Assembly: GCF_033807715.1 (NCBI RefSeq)
Contig: NC_084591.1
Location: forward strand, 31,844,590 to 31,908,589
Direction: 5' to 3'
Origin: Cololabis saira
Lineage: Eukaryota > Chordata > Actinopteri > Beloniformes > Belonidae
DNA length: 64,000 nucleotides
Shown here: positions 47,392 to 57,662 of the stretch, one piece after another
How the letters are laid out: each line of letters opens with the position of its first letter
Numbering within the stretch: position 1 is the first letter of the stretch
The notes under the pieces: model-generated
Databases searched by the model: none
What the model saw: the letters and a program-made list of their open reading frames with translations, nothing else
Told to the model about the DNA's origin: nothing
Program-made: the position numbers and the translations under genes

Positions 47392-47899
47392 CACGAGGAT
47401 CTAACAGGTGTGTGGGTTTCAAAAAAATAACATGGCTGCAGTTCAGACTTTTAAAATGTCTTTTTTCTTGTGATGCCTTTTAAACTTTAGCTCAGGGTCT
47501 ACACACTGATCATAGCTTGATTGTTTTATTCCAAATCCATTTTAAAAGACATATAAAGGCAAAGTCAGATATACTATATATATAGACATATGGAGCTAGC
47601 GATCAATATGAGACAATGCCATATATTGATTGTACACAATCGCTTCCATATCATTTCATATCAAATAGCTCTAAGTAAATAAATGTAATTTCACATTTTT
47701 ATTTCAGGCTTCAAAAAAATTAGAAATGATCTGCTCCTTTACTAAAAAAACAGACTGCAGAAGGCCACTTGATGAGGACAACTTGTTTGGATTTGTGACC
47801 GATGCTTACTTGAAGTAAGGCAGCTGGAAAACAAAATGAATGCCGTGTTTTTGTTTCGACACTGATGTTTGACTAATCTGGACCTCCTGGTGTCCTCAG

Positions 47900-48084
47900 G
47901 TGCTGTGCTCGTGGCTGATCTGGGATGAGCCTGATGGGCTTTAGGGCACAGGGCTCTGCCAATGCTCGGAAGATGAAATGTCCCTGCTCTTTCCGCTGCT
48001 TCCTGCTGCTGCTGGGAGCCGGATCATTGCTGCTGTTGGTCCACCTGCAGAACCTCACTGAGACCATGTTGCTGCAGACGTCAG
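47900..48084 (+). CDS. First coding exon of a CHST8/CHST9-like GalNAc-4-O-sulfotransferase
   Basis: An acceptor (TGTCCTCAG|G at 47899) opens the exon. The ATG at 47925 starts 53 codons that end at TCAG|GTCAGA (48084/48085), leaving phase 1. The peptide has a basic N-terminus (Arg7, Arg15, Lys16, Lys18), a hydrophobic anchor at residues 25-41 (CFLLLLGAGSLLLLVHL) and then QNLTE with an N-glycosylation sequon. This is the layout of a type II Golgi enzyme. From Met17 the run MKCPCSF-LLLLGAGSLLLL-LQNLTE aligns by eye with the start of vertebrate CHST8 (also CHST9), which transfer sulfate to C4 of GalNAc on glycoproteins in the Golgi. Met17 may therefore be the true start. The catalytic exons (PAPS-binding motifs) are not in the window and must lie downstream. 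A different type II transferase is possible. Confidence 0.5.
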
Positions 48085-48879
48085 GTCAGACCTGCTCACT
48101 GGAGCTTTTATTGCAAACATGCATCTACCTTTCACAAATTGCCTTCATCCCCTGCATCCGAACACATTTCACATATTTTACAGTTGAAAAAAATATACTT
48201 TTTCTTTCCTCCTCTGGGCTTTAAAGGGCCTCTGCTATCTGAATCATCTCCATCGTGGGTGCTCGTGCATGCATGTGTTTTCCTGTGTGGAATGGTTTGA
48301 TGCTTTAGTCAGTCAACTTTCAGATACATCAAGTGTGAAACAGATGGCCATGTGACCAACGAAGAACTCTGTCTTTGTATGTTTGGGTTGTGGTAGTGGT
48401 CTGCCTTTTGTTGAGTGACTAACAGCTGATAGACAGCTGTACCATGTAAATGTGGACATTATTACAAATCAAGTGTCATGTTAAATGCTGCAGCTTCAGA
48501 TCAGTTTAGTGACATCTTCACGCTCCTCAGCGGAAAAAGTAAATCAACTGTACAGAGCTCTAAAGCCAAAAAACAAAAGCTCTCTCTGCTCTTCATTGAT
48601 CAGTTGGACATAAAATGAACAGATAACTTTATTCAACCAAACTGTGAACATTGTGACACCCATTTAATCTAACAGATGAAAAATATTTTTTAAAAGATTC
48701 ATAAAAGTGGAGAGATGTACAATTCTTCACTTGTATCTTAGAATAGTCGTGAGTTTTCTTTCAGCTTGCTGAAGATTATTTCCATCAAAAGAAAAATATG
48801 TAAATAAACAGACAGACATACGTCACATCACTTAAGGGGAATAACATATAAGTAATAAAAATAAAGTCCAAAGGGCTCC
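48085..48879. other. Candidate intron, nothing recognised
   Basis: Follows the donor at 48085. The open frame that reads through to 48224 has no features beyond the exon. No repeats were recognised. Confidence 0.4.
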
Positions 48880-49110
48880 AGGTCCACAGAATTTACTCTT
48901 AAGAACTTTTATTTGAATTTAACATGCTTAAAGTTGCCGGGGCTTTTTATGTCAGACCTTAACTCCTCCAATAAGAGGAATCCTGAAGTTGTTTTTGACA
49001 CTATCCATAACCTTCTCTCCACAAAGTTGCTTGTGGCTCCCACCTTCATTGAGGTTGATTGTAACAATGCTCTTTCATTTTCTGTTGACAAACCACTACT
49101 ACTACTGCTG
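48880..49110 (+). pseudogene. LINE fragment, region between endonuclease and RT
   Basis: KRNPEVVFDTIHNLLSTKL followed by EVDCNNALSFSVDK resembles the NPRxLFxTINxLL and CNxxLxFFxDKI blocks that lie ahead of the reverse transcriptase in L2-group fish LINEs. It is a short isolated fragment. Confidence 0.5.
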
Positions 49111-50196
49111 TCATTTAGTAGACGCTTTTATCCAAAGCGACTTACATCTGAGAGCACACAAACAAGAAATCCCATAGGAAGGTCCAGCATGGATCAGTGC
49201 TGGTCAGAATGCTGAGAGTCCAGTTGGACACAGGTGCTGCCATGCTAGTGCTTGGGTTTGTTTGTTTTTTTTGTTCCCTTCTCACCCAACACAACAATCC
49301 CTTTATTCAGCAAAACTATGTCTTAAAAGACACCATCATATGATCATCTTGTCATAAGTGCATGCAGCTTTCTCAATGCTGAGATCCTGCAAAGAACTGG
49401 ACAAATTGCCACTAATGGGTAGATGAGGACCCAAATGCAGGAGAGCAGGAGGCAGGAGTTCCAAAAAAAGCTGATTTATTAAGTAAAAACAGGGTTGCCA
49501 AAAAAAAAAGCAGGGTTGACAAAAAAAACACAAGAGCCAATATCCAAAAACCTGACAGGACACACAGAGGGTGGAAACAGTACAGACCAGCAGGGAGCAA
49601 GGGAAAGACGAGACCAGATATACAGAAGGGTTATCGAGACACAGGTGCAGAAAATCAGGGCTGATGGGAACCAGGGAAGTCAAGACAGAACTGAAACACA
49701 GACATGGGTTTCAAAATAAAACAGGAACTGACCAAACCGTGACACAAATCTTCTAACTCATTCTGATGATCAGAGAAATTAACTAAATGCAGAAATGCTC
49801 TTTGAAGAGCTGAGTCTTTAGTTTGCTCTTAAAAGTAGATTGAGTTTGGTAGGTGGTTCCACCGTTGGGGAACAGTGGAGAAGAACAGTATAGCTACTGA
49901 TTTCACGCCACGTTGTGTTGGAAGCACCAGGCATCTTTCACTGGCTGAGTGGAGCTGTGGATGAAGGAGTGAAGGTAGGCAGGAGACGTTTGGGTAATTG
50001 TTTGATAAGCTAGAATCAAAGCTCTGAACTTTATGCTGCAACTGGAAGCCAGTGCAGAGATTAGCAGGCTAGCAGACAGGCTGATATTCGCATAGAGACG
50101 GCAGTGTCACCAGGTGGGAAAGAAAGGAAGAGCCATCAGCAGAAGCCATGAGAGCTGATGAGTTCACTTAGCAAGATGGTGAACAGTGAAACACTG
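49111..50196. repeat. Ancient fish interspersed repeat, split by a solo LTR
   Basis: TTTAGTAGACGCTTTTATCC followed by AAAGCGACTTACA (49113-49146) is a deeply conserved fish repeat core. The part after the LTR (49750-50196: GAGCTGAGTCTTTAGTTTGC, GGTGGTTCCACCGTTGGGG, AACTGGAAGCCAGTGCAGAG) belongs to another familiar fish interspersed repeat. It appears to continue at 53204 after the MITE. The assignment to one family is not certain. Confidence 0.4.
49407..49744 (-). mobile_element. Solo LTR (Ty3/Gypsy-like), 338 bp, inverted relative to 14243-14578
   Basis: Plus strand reads TGCCACTAATGGG at the left and CCAAACCGTGACA at the right, flanked by a perfect 5-bp duplication CAAAT (49402-49406 and 49745-49749). 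Its reverse complement aligns along its whole length with the LTR at 14243-14578 (for example GAAACCCATGTCTGTGTTTC and TTGACTTCCCTGGTTCCCAT). The two are diverged copies of one family. No internal region remains. Confidence 0.75.
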
Positions 50197-51309
50197 ACTG
50201 CGTTTACATGCAGTCAATAACCCTTTTAAAACCTGAATATTGGCAATAACCCGAATTTGCACGGCCATGTAAACACCAATAACCCCTTTGAATAACCTGA
50301 ATTTGCTCATATTCAGGTTTTTAAAAACCCGAATATGACCCCTGGGTTACTCCTTTTAAAACCTGAATATTGGGTCATGTAAACACCAAACGGAATATCC
50401 CCATCAAACAGAACATGAATTTGTTTTCTGCGCATGTTCTGTTCGCAAGGAATCTTGGTCTTTTGAGTCCAGGAAGTTCTTATAAACACGGAGAAATGCA
50501 AGACCACGCCACACTTTTGGAGTGAGGAGGAGACTAATCATTTTATAAATGTAATGAAGGATATTAACATTTTAGCATTTGTAGACGGTAGAAAGTACCG
50601 GGATAGTGAGATTTAAAAGCAGGTGAGCCAGGGGCGGAGCAGGGGTCCCAGCCTAGGGGGGGCGAAGCATTCTAGATGGGCCCTTGTGGCCTAAACATCC
50701 CAGTTAAAACATAATCGCTAAAAGAATGCCACAGATCAGCGTCTCTGACACACAACCACAGCAGCAGGCGACACGGTCAGAACCATCACTTGAGGTTTCA
50801 GCACCAGGGATTTACCAGTCATTATGTCAAACCTAATTATAAGCCTAATGTAGACTTTAAGATATAACTATCAAACTGGAGATAAAAATCAAATGACATC
50901 CATTGATGTCTATGGAAGCTCATTTCCGCTAGTAAAAGAAAAAAATAAGAAATCTTAGCCTTAAAAATAAAAATATCCCCACGGATGTCGGATTCACCAA
51001 GTAGCACAATTCAGACACATGTGTTCAACCTACACAACAACAGTTTACAACGTGCAACGACATGTAGGCTATTTAACACAATCAGACACGGCGGTCAAAC
51101 AGCAACAAACAATATATGAAAGGCCATATATTCAGCATTATGACAATGTTATCAGAAATAATTAATATTATGACAGCTTACCAATGATGGTTTCATCCAG
51201 CGATGGGCAGAGAACCACAACAAAACATATTTCCATCTGGGGTGGGGGGTAGCATATTGAACGACCCAAAATGCAAAAACTTTCATTTTAAAACTTTTTC
51301 AAATCCGAA

Positions 51310-51418
51310 CTATTTCCGAACCATCGGCCGGTTCTTCATCGCCGCAAACCTTTTAATCACTTTGCTCTTATCAATGGCGAAGTCTCTCTCGATTGAGAGC
51401 AAGGTGAGGTTTGATAGT
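51310..51418 (-). pseudogene. hAT transposase C-terminal (dimerisation) fragment
   Basis: On the minus strand from 51418, LSNLTLLSIERDFAIDKSKV and then IKRFAAMKNRPMVRK run to a TAG at 51310-51312. The pattern LSxLxLLSIE and then I-x-x-FAxMKxRR is the C-terminal hATC dimerisation region of DUF4371/ZMYM-type hAT transposases. The rest of the transposase cannot be followed upstream, so only the 3' end remains in frame. Confidence 0.65.
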
Positions 51419-51598
51419 CATCAAATCCTCATCCATGCTGCCTCACCCTTAAAAAGTCTCAAATTCCATTTTTGCTAAAATAAGGCATTTAAATGTCTTA
51501 ATTTGTCTTAAGTCTCAATTCAAGGGTCTTCATTTTATTCATTAAAGAGTTTATTTCATCGTTTTGAGGAGAATCTCCTGCGGATGTCCTAAATCTGT

Positions 51599-51962
51599 GT
51601 TGCCAGGTTGGGCAGGTTTCAGCCCAATTGGGCTGAAAAATATATATTTGGGCTGCTTTTCCTGGTTTTTACTAAATATTTAGCAGGAATTACTAACAAA
51701 AAAAGTTTACATTATGCAGAGAAAAGTAGAAACTTACACAATAAACTCACTGATAATGTATTTGCTTTAATCTACTCAATTTTATTGTAGTTTTTGTTTG
51801 GAGCCTGAATTTTATTTAGGTTATTTAGTAATGTGAAGATGAAATGTATTATGCATTTAATAATTTATGGTTTTAAGAGAGAATGTAAGATTCGGGCTGG
51901 TTTTTAATTATTTCGGTGGGTTTTACGTTGCATTTGGGCTGGAACCTGTCTGATCTGGCAAC
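51599..51962. mobile_element. MITE with GTTGCCAGG ends, 364 bp
   Basis: Left GTTGCCAGGTTGGGCAGGTT and right AACCTGTCTGATCTGGCAAC are inverted repeats of about 30 bp, continuing into (T)TCAGCCCAA and TTGGGCTGGA. It is non-coding and nested in the hAT element, between the two transposase fragments. Confidence 0.7.
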
Positions 51963-52008
51963 CTCTACCGCAGCACTGGATTTCTTAATGAATCGTCTTT
52001 TTGGTCAC

Positions 52009-52070
52009 AATAAACTTGCTCTCATCAATGGCGAAGTCCTCTCGATTGAGAGCAAGGTGAGGTTTGATAG
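52009..52070 (-). pseudogene. Duplicate of the hAT transposase C-terminal fragment
   Basis: Repeats the DNA at 51357-51418 (ATCAATGGCGAAGTC, CGATTGAGAGCAAGGTGAGG) but lacks one base pair in the GAGAGA run. The frame therefore changes from LSIERDFA to LSIERTSP and stops. It shows an internal duplication within the hAT element. Confidence 0.6.
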
Positions 52071-52154
52071 TCTGGCCCCATCCATGCAGCCCGGAGAGAG
52101 TTTTTAATCAACTCAAATCAACTCAGCTGCTGAAACTCAGCATGCGACAATTGG

Positions 52155-52257
52155 CTCGACGCATTGCTACGCCGTAGCCTACGGCGTAGGTTACGCGGCG
52201 ACGCGCAACTACGCCGTAGGATCTGGGTTGGTGTAACGCGGAACCATAAATCAGCCT
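52155..52257. mobile_element. CpG-rich Harbinger-like MITE (family H, copy 3, left-truncated)
   Basis: Has GCTACGCCGTAGCCTACGGC followed by GTAGG palindromes and the right end GCGGAACCATAAATCAGCCT, flanked by TAA (52258-52260). The left end is missing or unrecognisable. Confidence 0.55.
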
Positions 52258-52260
52258 TAA

Positions 52261-52739
52261 AGGCTGAATTATGCTTCTGCGTCAAAACGACGCCGTGTCT
52301 ACGGCGTGTGGTTTTTGTACACGCAGAGGACACGCCGTCACATGCGCCGTCAGTGACGTGCACCTCCCGAAAATTGTAACTACGCGTCGAGGAGACGCCG
52401 ACCACACGCAGACCGAGAGGGCTGTGATTGGTTCGTTTGAAAGCGAAGCATTTCCGGTTTCCGGTTTGAATCAGTAGTGAACTTCCAGGGCTTTTTTCTT
52501 CGTTTATATGTGATTTTTTTTGTTTTTGTTTTTTGCACAATAGTTGTCCTTATTTCTTTGATTTACTGTGACCGGAAAAGGTCGGATAAACCATTCAGAA
52601 AAAGATCGCTAACTAGTGGCCGCGGGGGGTACTGCACCGCGACCAAATGGAGAGACGGAGAACTCTGAACGATTTGTGACGGCGTCACGGGTGCGCCGTG
52701 TGCTCTGCGTGTGTGTGACGCAGAACCATACCCGCACCT
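52261..52739. mobile_element. CpG-rich Harbinger-like MITE (family H, copy 4)
   Basis: Left AGGCTGAATTATGCTTCTGC and right GCAGAACCATACCCGCACCT are inverted, each flanked by TAA (52258-52260 and 52740-52742). It abuts copy 3 on the shared TAA. The interior has GACGCCGTG and ACACGCCGTCAC motifs. Non-coding; overlapping open frames reflect CpG-rich composition. Confidence 0.65.
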
Positions 52740-53239
52740 TAAACAGACAACATGCTCGTGCGAACCCGTGCATGACAGGCAGCCGCAGACACACGGGGAG
52801 AAGAGACTATTTCTTTCATTTCTATTTTTTAAACAACTTTATCCTTATGAACGCAAGTGTTATACAGTCCAACTTTCCTTATTTTATTCAGAACACTTTT
52901 TTTTTTCCTCTTCGGAGTGGGCCCCCCCGGAGCAGTGGGCCCGGGGCGGCCGCCCCCCCCTGCCCCCCCGCCTGCTCCGCTAGTGAGGTGAGCGAAAAGT
53001 TGCGCGAAGCAGCATTTGTTTTGAATTTGGATACAGGAAGAATAAGCGGAAATGACGGGAATTGCGTCATCACGTTCTCCGCGCGTCGCTGGTTTGATCC
53101 AGATATCCCAAATGATTAATTACCATGTAAACGGAATATTCCCAATGTTTCAGTAACCGGAGTATTAGCAATAACCCGAATTTTGACTGCATGTAAACGT
53201 AGTCATTGATCCCTGTAGCACCACTGTTGCCAGCTCATG

Positions 53240-53990
53240 CGATCTGGACACTTTTACAAGGATATTCCTGCGAGGTAAGACATGAACCACAATAGGACAG
53301 ATCCTGAAATACCAAGCTTTGAGAGTGTGGAGAGGAGGATGTGGTGGTTGAACGTGTCAAAGGCAACAGACAGGTCAAGCAGTATGAGGACTGAGGACGG
53401 ACCAGCAGATCTGGCAGCCCGTAGTGACTCAGTAACTGACAGTAACTGACAGAAGGGCAGTTTCTGTTGAGTGGCCCTGCCTAAAGCCAGACTAATTTGG
53501 ATCATACAGGCAGTTGTCGTGAAGGAACTGCAAGACCTGACCGAAGACAGGTCGTTCTAGGATTTTAGACATGAATGGGAGCAGTGAGACCAGCTGGTAG
53601 TTTTCAACCTGGGCAGGGTTGAGTGTAGGTTTTTTTCAGTAGTGAGGTGACCCGGGCTTGTTTGAAGGCAGAAAGAAAGACAACAGATTTAAGAGAAGAG
53701 TTGATAATGTTCAACGGTAGGTCAAATGCTCTGCAGGATGTCGGTAGGAACCGGATCAAGGGAACAGGTCATTGGTTTTGAGCCGACTAGAAGTTTAGAG
53801 ACTTTGTCCTCATTTAGAGACCGGAAAGAGCAGAGAGAGGCACCAGTAGCAGGTTAGAGTGGGCAAAGATGGTCAGGCTCTGAGAATCAGTTACTGATAG
53901 TAGCAACCTTTTCAGTAAAATAGGAAGCAAACTTTTCTGCAGTCAACCCAGTGGGTGGTTGAGCAGGTTGTGGAGAGAGAAGAGGGTTAA
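53240..53990 (-). pseudogene. L2-group LINE reverse-transcriptase fragment
   Basis: On the minus strand, LLSVTESLRAARSAGPSSVL, then ILLDLSVAFDTFNHHILLST and LSKLGISGSVLLWFMSYLAG (about 53445-53265) form palm motif A of an L2-group reverse transcriptase (usual form LLDLSAAFDTVNH). Upstream on minus (toward 53990), pieces of the fingers region are out of frame. No YADD box is seen because the copy stops at the MITE boundary near 53204. Confidence 0.65.
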
Positions 53991-54038
53991 ACGCCACAAA
54001 CAGTTGTCAGGTGTTTGTCACATTTTGGATTTTGTTTT

Positions 54039-54507
54039 TGTTGGAACTATTGTAAATAAGTAATAAGTTATCATGCTTGCTATTAACAGAACATATGATG
54101 ACTGGCTTACGCCTGTGACGCACTGATAAAACAATGCTGTGTTTAAGTGATTATAAGTACTGCACAAGAAGTTTCCAGATATCAGCATAAAGCAGATATC
54201 TGCAGAGAAGAGGAAACTTCTTGTTGCTAAACAAATGAGAACAAGAACGAATCAATGCCTGACTCAATACCTGAATCCGCTGACGGCGACCACTCCTTTC
54301 CCCTCCCTTTAGGGGTGCAGTTAGCTCTGTAATCTAGGGTACACCCAGAGTAAATAAAAGCAAGGAAGCAGCAGAGACAAATCAGAGTATGTTGGAGATC
54401 TTACAAATCTCGACTGCTCTCCTTGCAAGTAAATTCTAATCGTGTTTGTGTCTTTCTTTGTCTCCAGAGAGTTTGATGATACAAATGTTACGTGCCTAAA
54501 CCTAACA
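54039..54507 (+). mobile_element. Solo LTR, endogenous retrovirus-like, 469 bp
   Basis: Starts TGTTGGAAC and ends CCTAACA, between two copies of GTTTT (54034-54038 and 54508-54512), a 5-bp duplication. A promoter/polyadenylation-like AGTAAATAAAAGC (about 54350) is followed by a U5-like T-rich GTGTCTTTCTTTGTCTCC. This arrangement resembles gammaretrovirus-like LTRs of fish. No gag, pol, env or primer-binding region follows, so it is an inactive recombination remnant of an old insertion. Confidence 0.65.
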
Positions 54508-54512
54508 GTTTT

Positions 54513-55550
54513 GGTAAAAGGTTATCTTGGCAGTCTTTAAGGCTAGTCAATTGGGAGCCTGAACCAAGAGCTGTGCCGTGTGTTCTGTCAGGTAGGATGT
54601 GATTTTCCTGATGTTGTAAAGAACAAATCGGCAAGACAGGGAAACCGAGGCAACAGTTGAAACTCTTAGCAGCAGCCTATATTGGATTGTTTTGTGCTGC
54701 AGTTAACTGAGCTTCGGAGCGGTATGGAGACCTCCTCAAGCCCAATACATGTGTTACCCACATCCTAATTAAAAAAACTTTAGTGTCCATTCTCTGCTCT
54801 GCTGCACATTGTTAACTGCTTATTGGTCGCTGGTTGGTTTCCCTCGTATTTTAAAAAGGTTGTTCAGCCACTTCTTGAAAGTCTTCTCCACACAACTTTA
54901 GATCTGTTTCTGCTGTAAGGCCTTTGAGGATGGTAATTTCAATCCTGTATTGGGTTGCACTCGTCAGAATTGACAATAAGAGTCGATTTGACACATGTCT
55001 CTTGCACTTCTAAAATGGCATTGTTTTAAGATTATTCAAACAATTGACCCATTGAATGTTGTCACTTGCTCTAAGTGTTTTTAAATATACCGGTAAATGG
55101 AAAATGGAAAGCAAAATCATATTTACCTCCCCTTTTTCTATTTAAACTTTACCCATCCAAAAAACAATCCAATCCGTGGCTCAAAATGCGTGATATGTTT
55201 CATACCATGAGATATGATATTTATTACAGCCCACATGGTGCCCCTGTGGGGAGCACCCTTATTAAATCAACTTACGACAACTCATAACAGCTGCTGTGGA
55301 CCACAGTGTTCCTGCACCCAGACTGACCCAGGAGTGGCACCAACAGTGAGAGAGGAAGGATTAAATCTGTTGTCCTTTGCCCAAACCGAACACACTTACT
55401 CCAAAATGATTTGGAGCTTGAGAAAAAGTATTTTCAAAGTGAGAGCGACGTACAGTAACTACAAACCAGCCAGGTAGATTATGCAGAAAATACAAGCTGA
55501 CTTTAAAGGGTTTTTGACTGACACTGTCATCACATGAAGCTCTTTTCTGT
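54513..55550. other. No gene recognised
   Basis: Unique sequence; short frames at 55075-55477 lack recognisable domains. Confidence 0.35.
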
Positions 55551-55551
55551 T

Positions 55552-55870
55552 TTTTTTAGTTTTTTTTTCTTAAAATTTTTATTGATTTTCAACAAGGTAT
55601 ATAACAAATAAAACAAAATAGTCACAGTACCAGAACAGTTGTTGCCATGTCTTCAATAAGCCAGTGTTGTCTTATCCTAATTAACTTGGACGGAAGGTAG
55701 TACAGTATATTCAGAAAATCACAGTCTATCAAAAGCAGGGGGAGAGACAGATCCCCACTCACTCCCTTACTTAACAAGAAAGCCGTCCATTTTGACCTCT
55801 TTTCTGGTTTTACAAAGAAAAAAAAACTTTTAACTTTTAAATTTCCAGAGCTGTAAAACGTTCGTGTCAT
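55552..55870 (-). repeat. Possible LINE 3' end on the minus strand
   Basis: A poly-T run at the left (poly-A on minus) with TTTTATTGATTTTCAACAAG downstream, and an open minus frame of 82 codons without recognised motifs, suggest a truncated L1-group insertion. Evidence is weak. Confidence 0.3.
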
Positions 55871-56892
55871 GGTGACAGAGAGAATGCTGCAGGCTGAATT
55901 TCACCCTGACGCTTCAATGAAACATCTGAGCCCTTGTCGGGCTGCAGATCAGTGCTCCGCCTTCATCAACTTCACTGATATGAAAACGCATGACAAGAGC
56001 ATCTGAGCCAGTTTCAGTGTCACGCTGAAAACAAAGACCTGCACTCACACGTCAGGGTGTGTCCGTAAGGATTTACAAAAATTAAAGCATTCGGCTGAGA
56101 TGAACAGTTTTTTTTTAACTTCCAGTTAAGAAGAAATGTGAGGAAATAAGATTTATAATATCAATGACTTGAATGAAAATTGCTTAAGAATTGTAAACAC
56201 AAAAAAGCTTGTGCATGTGTATGCATGCATGTGTGCATGTGCTCTCCTATCCACAGTTTGTTAACAAGGACATGTGGTGACTCTTTCTGACCGTGCTGAT
56301 TGGTTGTGTGTCCGTCTGTGTCAATACCTAGCAGCATGACAACAGCTGACGACAGCAGCGGCTCACTATTGATTGTGATGTTTATAAAGAGATCAGGTGT
56401 CACACTGATAACGCCATCATGTTCATCTCAGCAGCATTGAGGCTTAACATCAGACGGTCTCCTTCTCCATCGATTCATGTCTCCTCAGCTGATACTCTGC
56501 TTTTAGCAACAATTGGTTTCCATTACGCACTGATTGATTAGTGAGGGATTGATTTCAGCAACAGAAGAGCTACATAACACAACAAAGAACTGAAATGATT
56601 GTTAGATCATTGCTGGAAAAGCAAACCTGTCATCTGCTCTCCATGATGATCTGATAACAACCTGCTGTTTCCTCTCAGTGGAGCAACACAAAATCCTGCT
56701 GCAGATGCTCGACTGATCATCCAGTATTATATATTATATTATATATATATATATAATAGTGCTGCTGGGACCCATGACAGGAGGCTCTCTCATTAGTGAA
56801 TATGCATGATTTCCTCATGTCTCAAAATGCTCCAAGTAGAACTCTGTGAACATGTGTTAGATCATTGGTCTTCATTCCTGGTACTCGAGAGC
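55871..56892. other. No gene recognised; short AT microsatellite
   Basis: Unique sequence with a (TA)n-rich run at 56725-56758 and alternating GCATGTGTATGCATGC at about 56213-56245. Confidence 0.35.
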
Positions 56893-56897
56893 CACTG

Positions 56898-57662
56898 ACT
56901 GCGTTTACATGCAGTCAATAACCCTTTTAATACCCGAATATTAGCAATAACCCGGTTTTGCACGGCCATGTAAACACCAATAACCCCTTTGAATAACCCG
57001 AATTTGCTCATATTCGGGTTTTTAAAAACCCGAATATGACCTCTGGGTTACTCCTTTTAAAACCCGAATATTTGGTCATGTAAACGCCAAACAGGATATC
57101 CCAATCAAACGGAACATGAATTTGTTTTCTGCGCATGCTCTTTTTCGCAAGGAATCTTGATCTTTTGAGTCCAGGAAGTTCTTATAAACACAGAGAAACG
57201 CAAGACCACGCCACACTTTTGGAGTGAGGAGGAAACTAATCATTTTATAAATGTAATGAAATATATGAACATTTTGGCATTTGTAGACGCTAGAAAGTAC
57301 CGGGATAGTGAGATTTACAAGAAGGTGAGCGAAAAGTTGCGCGAAGCAGCATTTGTTTTGAATTTGGAAACAGGAAGAAGAAGCGGAAATGACGGTAATT
57401 GCGTCATGACGTTCTCTGCGCGTCGCTGGTTTGATGGAGATAACTCAAATGATTAATGACCATGTATACAGGGATAACCTTGTTTGCTCACGCATGTAAA
57501 CGGAATATTCCGAATGTTTCAGTAACCGGAATATTAGTAATAACCCGACTTTTGACTGCATGTAAACGTAGTGTGGCAGGGTGGAGGAGCAGCCACTCAG
57601 CGGATTGGGCACACGTGTGCCCAATCCGCTGAGTGGCTGCTCCTCCACCCTGCCACAGTAGT
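56898..57662. mobile_element. MITE with ACTGCGTTTACATGCAG ends, copy 2, with a palindrome in its right end
   Basis: Left end ACTGCGTTTACATGCAGTCAA at 56898. The right end GACTGCATGTAAACGTAG is interrupted at its last bases by the 86-bp palindrome and its GTAG duplication, then completed by T at 57662. Flanks CACTG (56893-56897 and 57663-57667) match perfectly once the palindrome is removed. Without it the element is ~675 bp. Internal sequence aligns with copy 1 at 50197-53203. Confidence 0.8.
57572..57657. mobile_element. Perfect 86-bp palindrome inserted with a 4-bp duplication
   Basis: Arms of 43 bp (57572-57614 and 57615-57657) are exact reverse complements with no spacer; the centre is CACACGTGTG. 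The arm opens TGTGGCAGGGTGGAGG and closes ATTGGGCACAC. GTAG flanks both sides (57568-57571 and 57658-57661). The related MITE end at 53191-53203 lacks it, so it is an insertion. TGT...ACA ends and a 4-bp duplication fit Ginger-type transposons or integrase-made insertions. Confidence 0.75.

Larger units (their letters stand above)
50629..52985 (-). mobile_element. hAT element with degraded transposase, 2.36 kb
   Basis: Ends CAGGGGCGGAGC and GCTCCGCTAGTG are inverted, and the element is flanked by AGGTGAGC twice (50621-50628 and 52986-52993), an 8-bp duplication as made by hAT transposases. The empty site exists once in the related MITE (AAGGTGAGCGAAAAG at 57322). Orientation is taken from the transposase remnants on the minus strand. 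The interior has collected a MITE (51599-51962) and two CpG-rich MITEs (52155-52739). The right end is extremely GC-rich. Confidence 0.8.
50197..53203. mobile_element. MITE with ACTGCGTTTACATGCAG ends, copy 1, split by a hAT element
   Basis: Left end ACTGCGTTTACATGCAGTCAA at 50197; right end TTGACTGCATGTAAACGTAGT ending at 53203. Left flank CACTG and right flank CATTG are a 5-bp duplication with one change. Sub-terminal AATAACCCGAATTTG-type words recur on both sides. The left part (50197-50628) and right part (52986-53203) together align with the ~675-bp copy at 56898-57662; a 2.36-kb hAT element lies between them. Confidence 0.8.

Noticed and set aside
52616..53119. 167-codon plus frame
   Set aside because: Crosses a MITE end, the hAT end and the MITE remainder, so it cannot be one gene.
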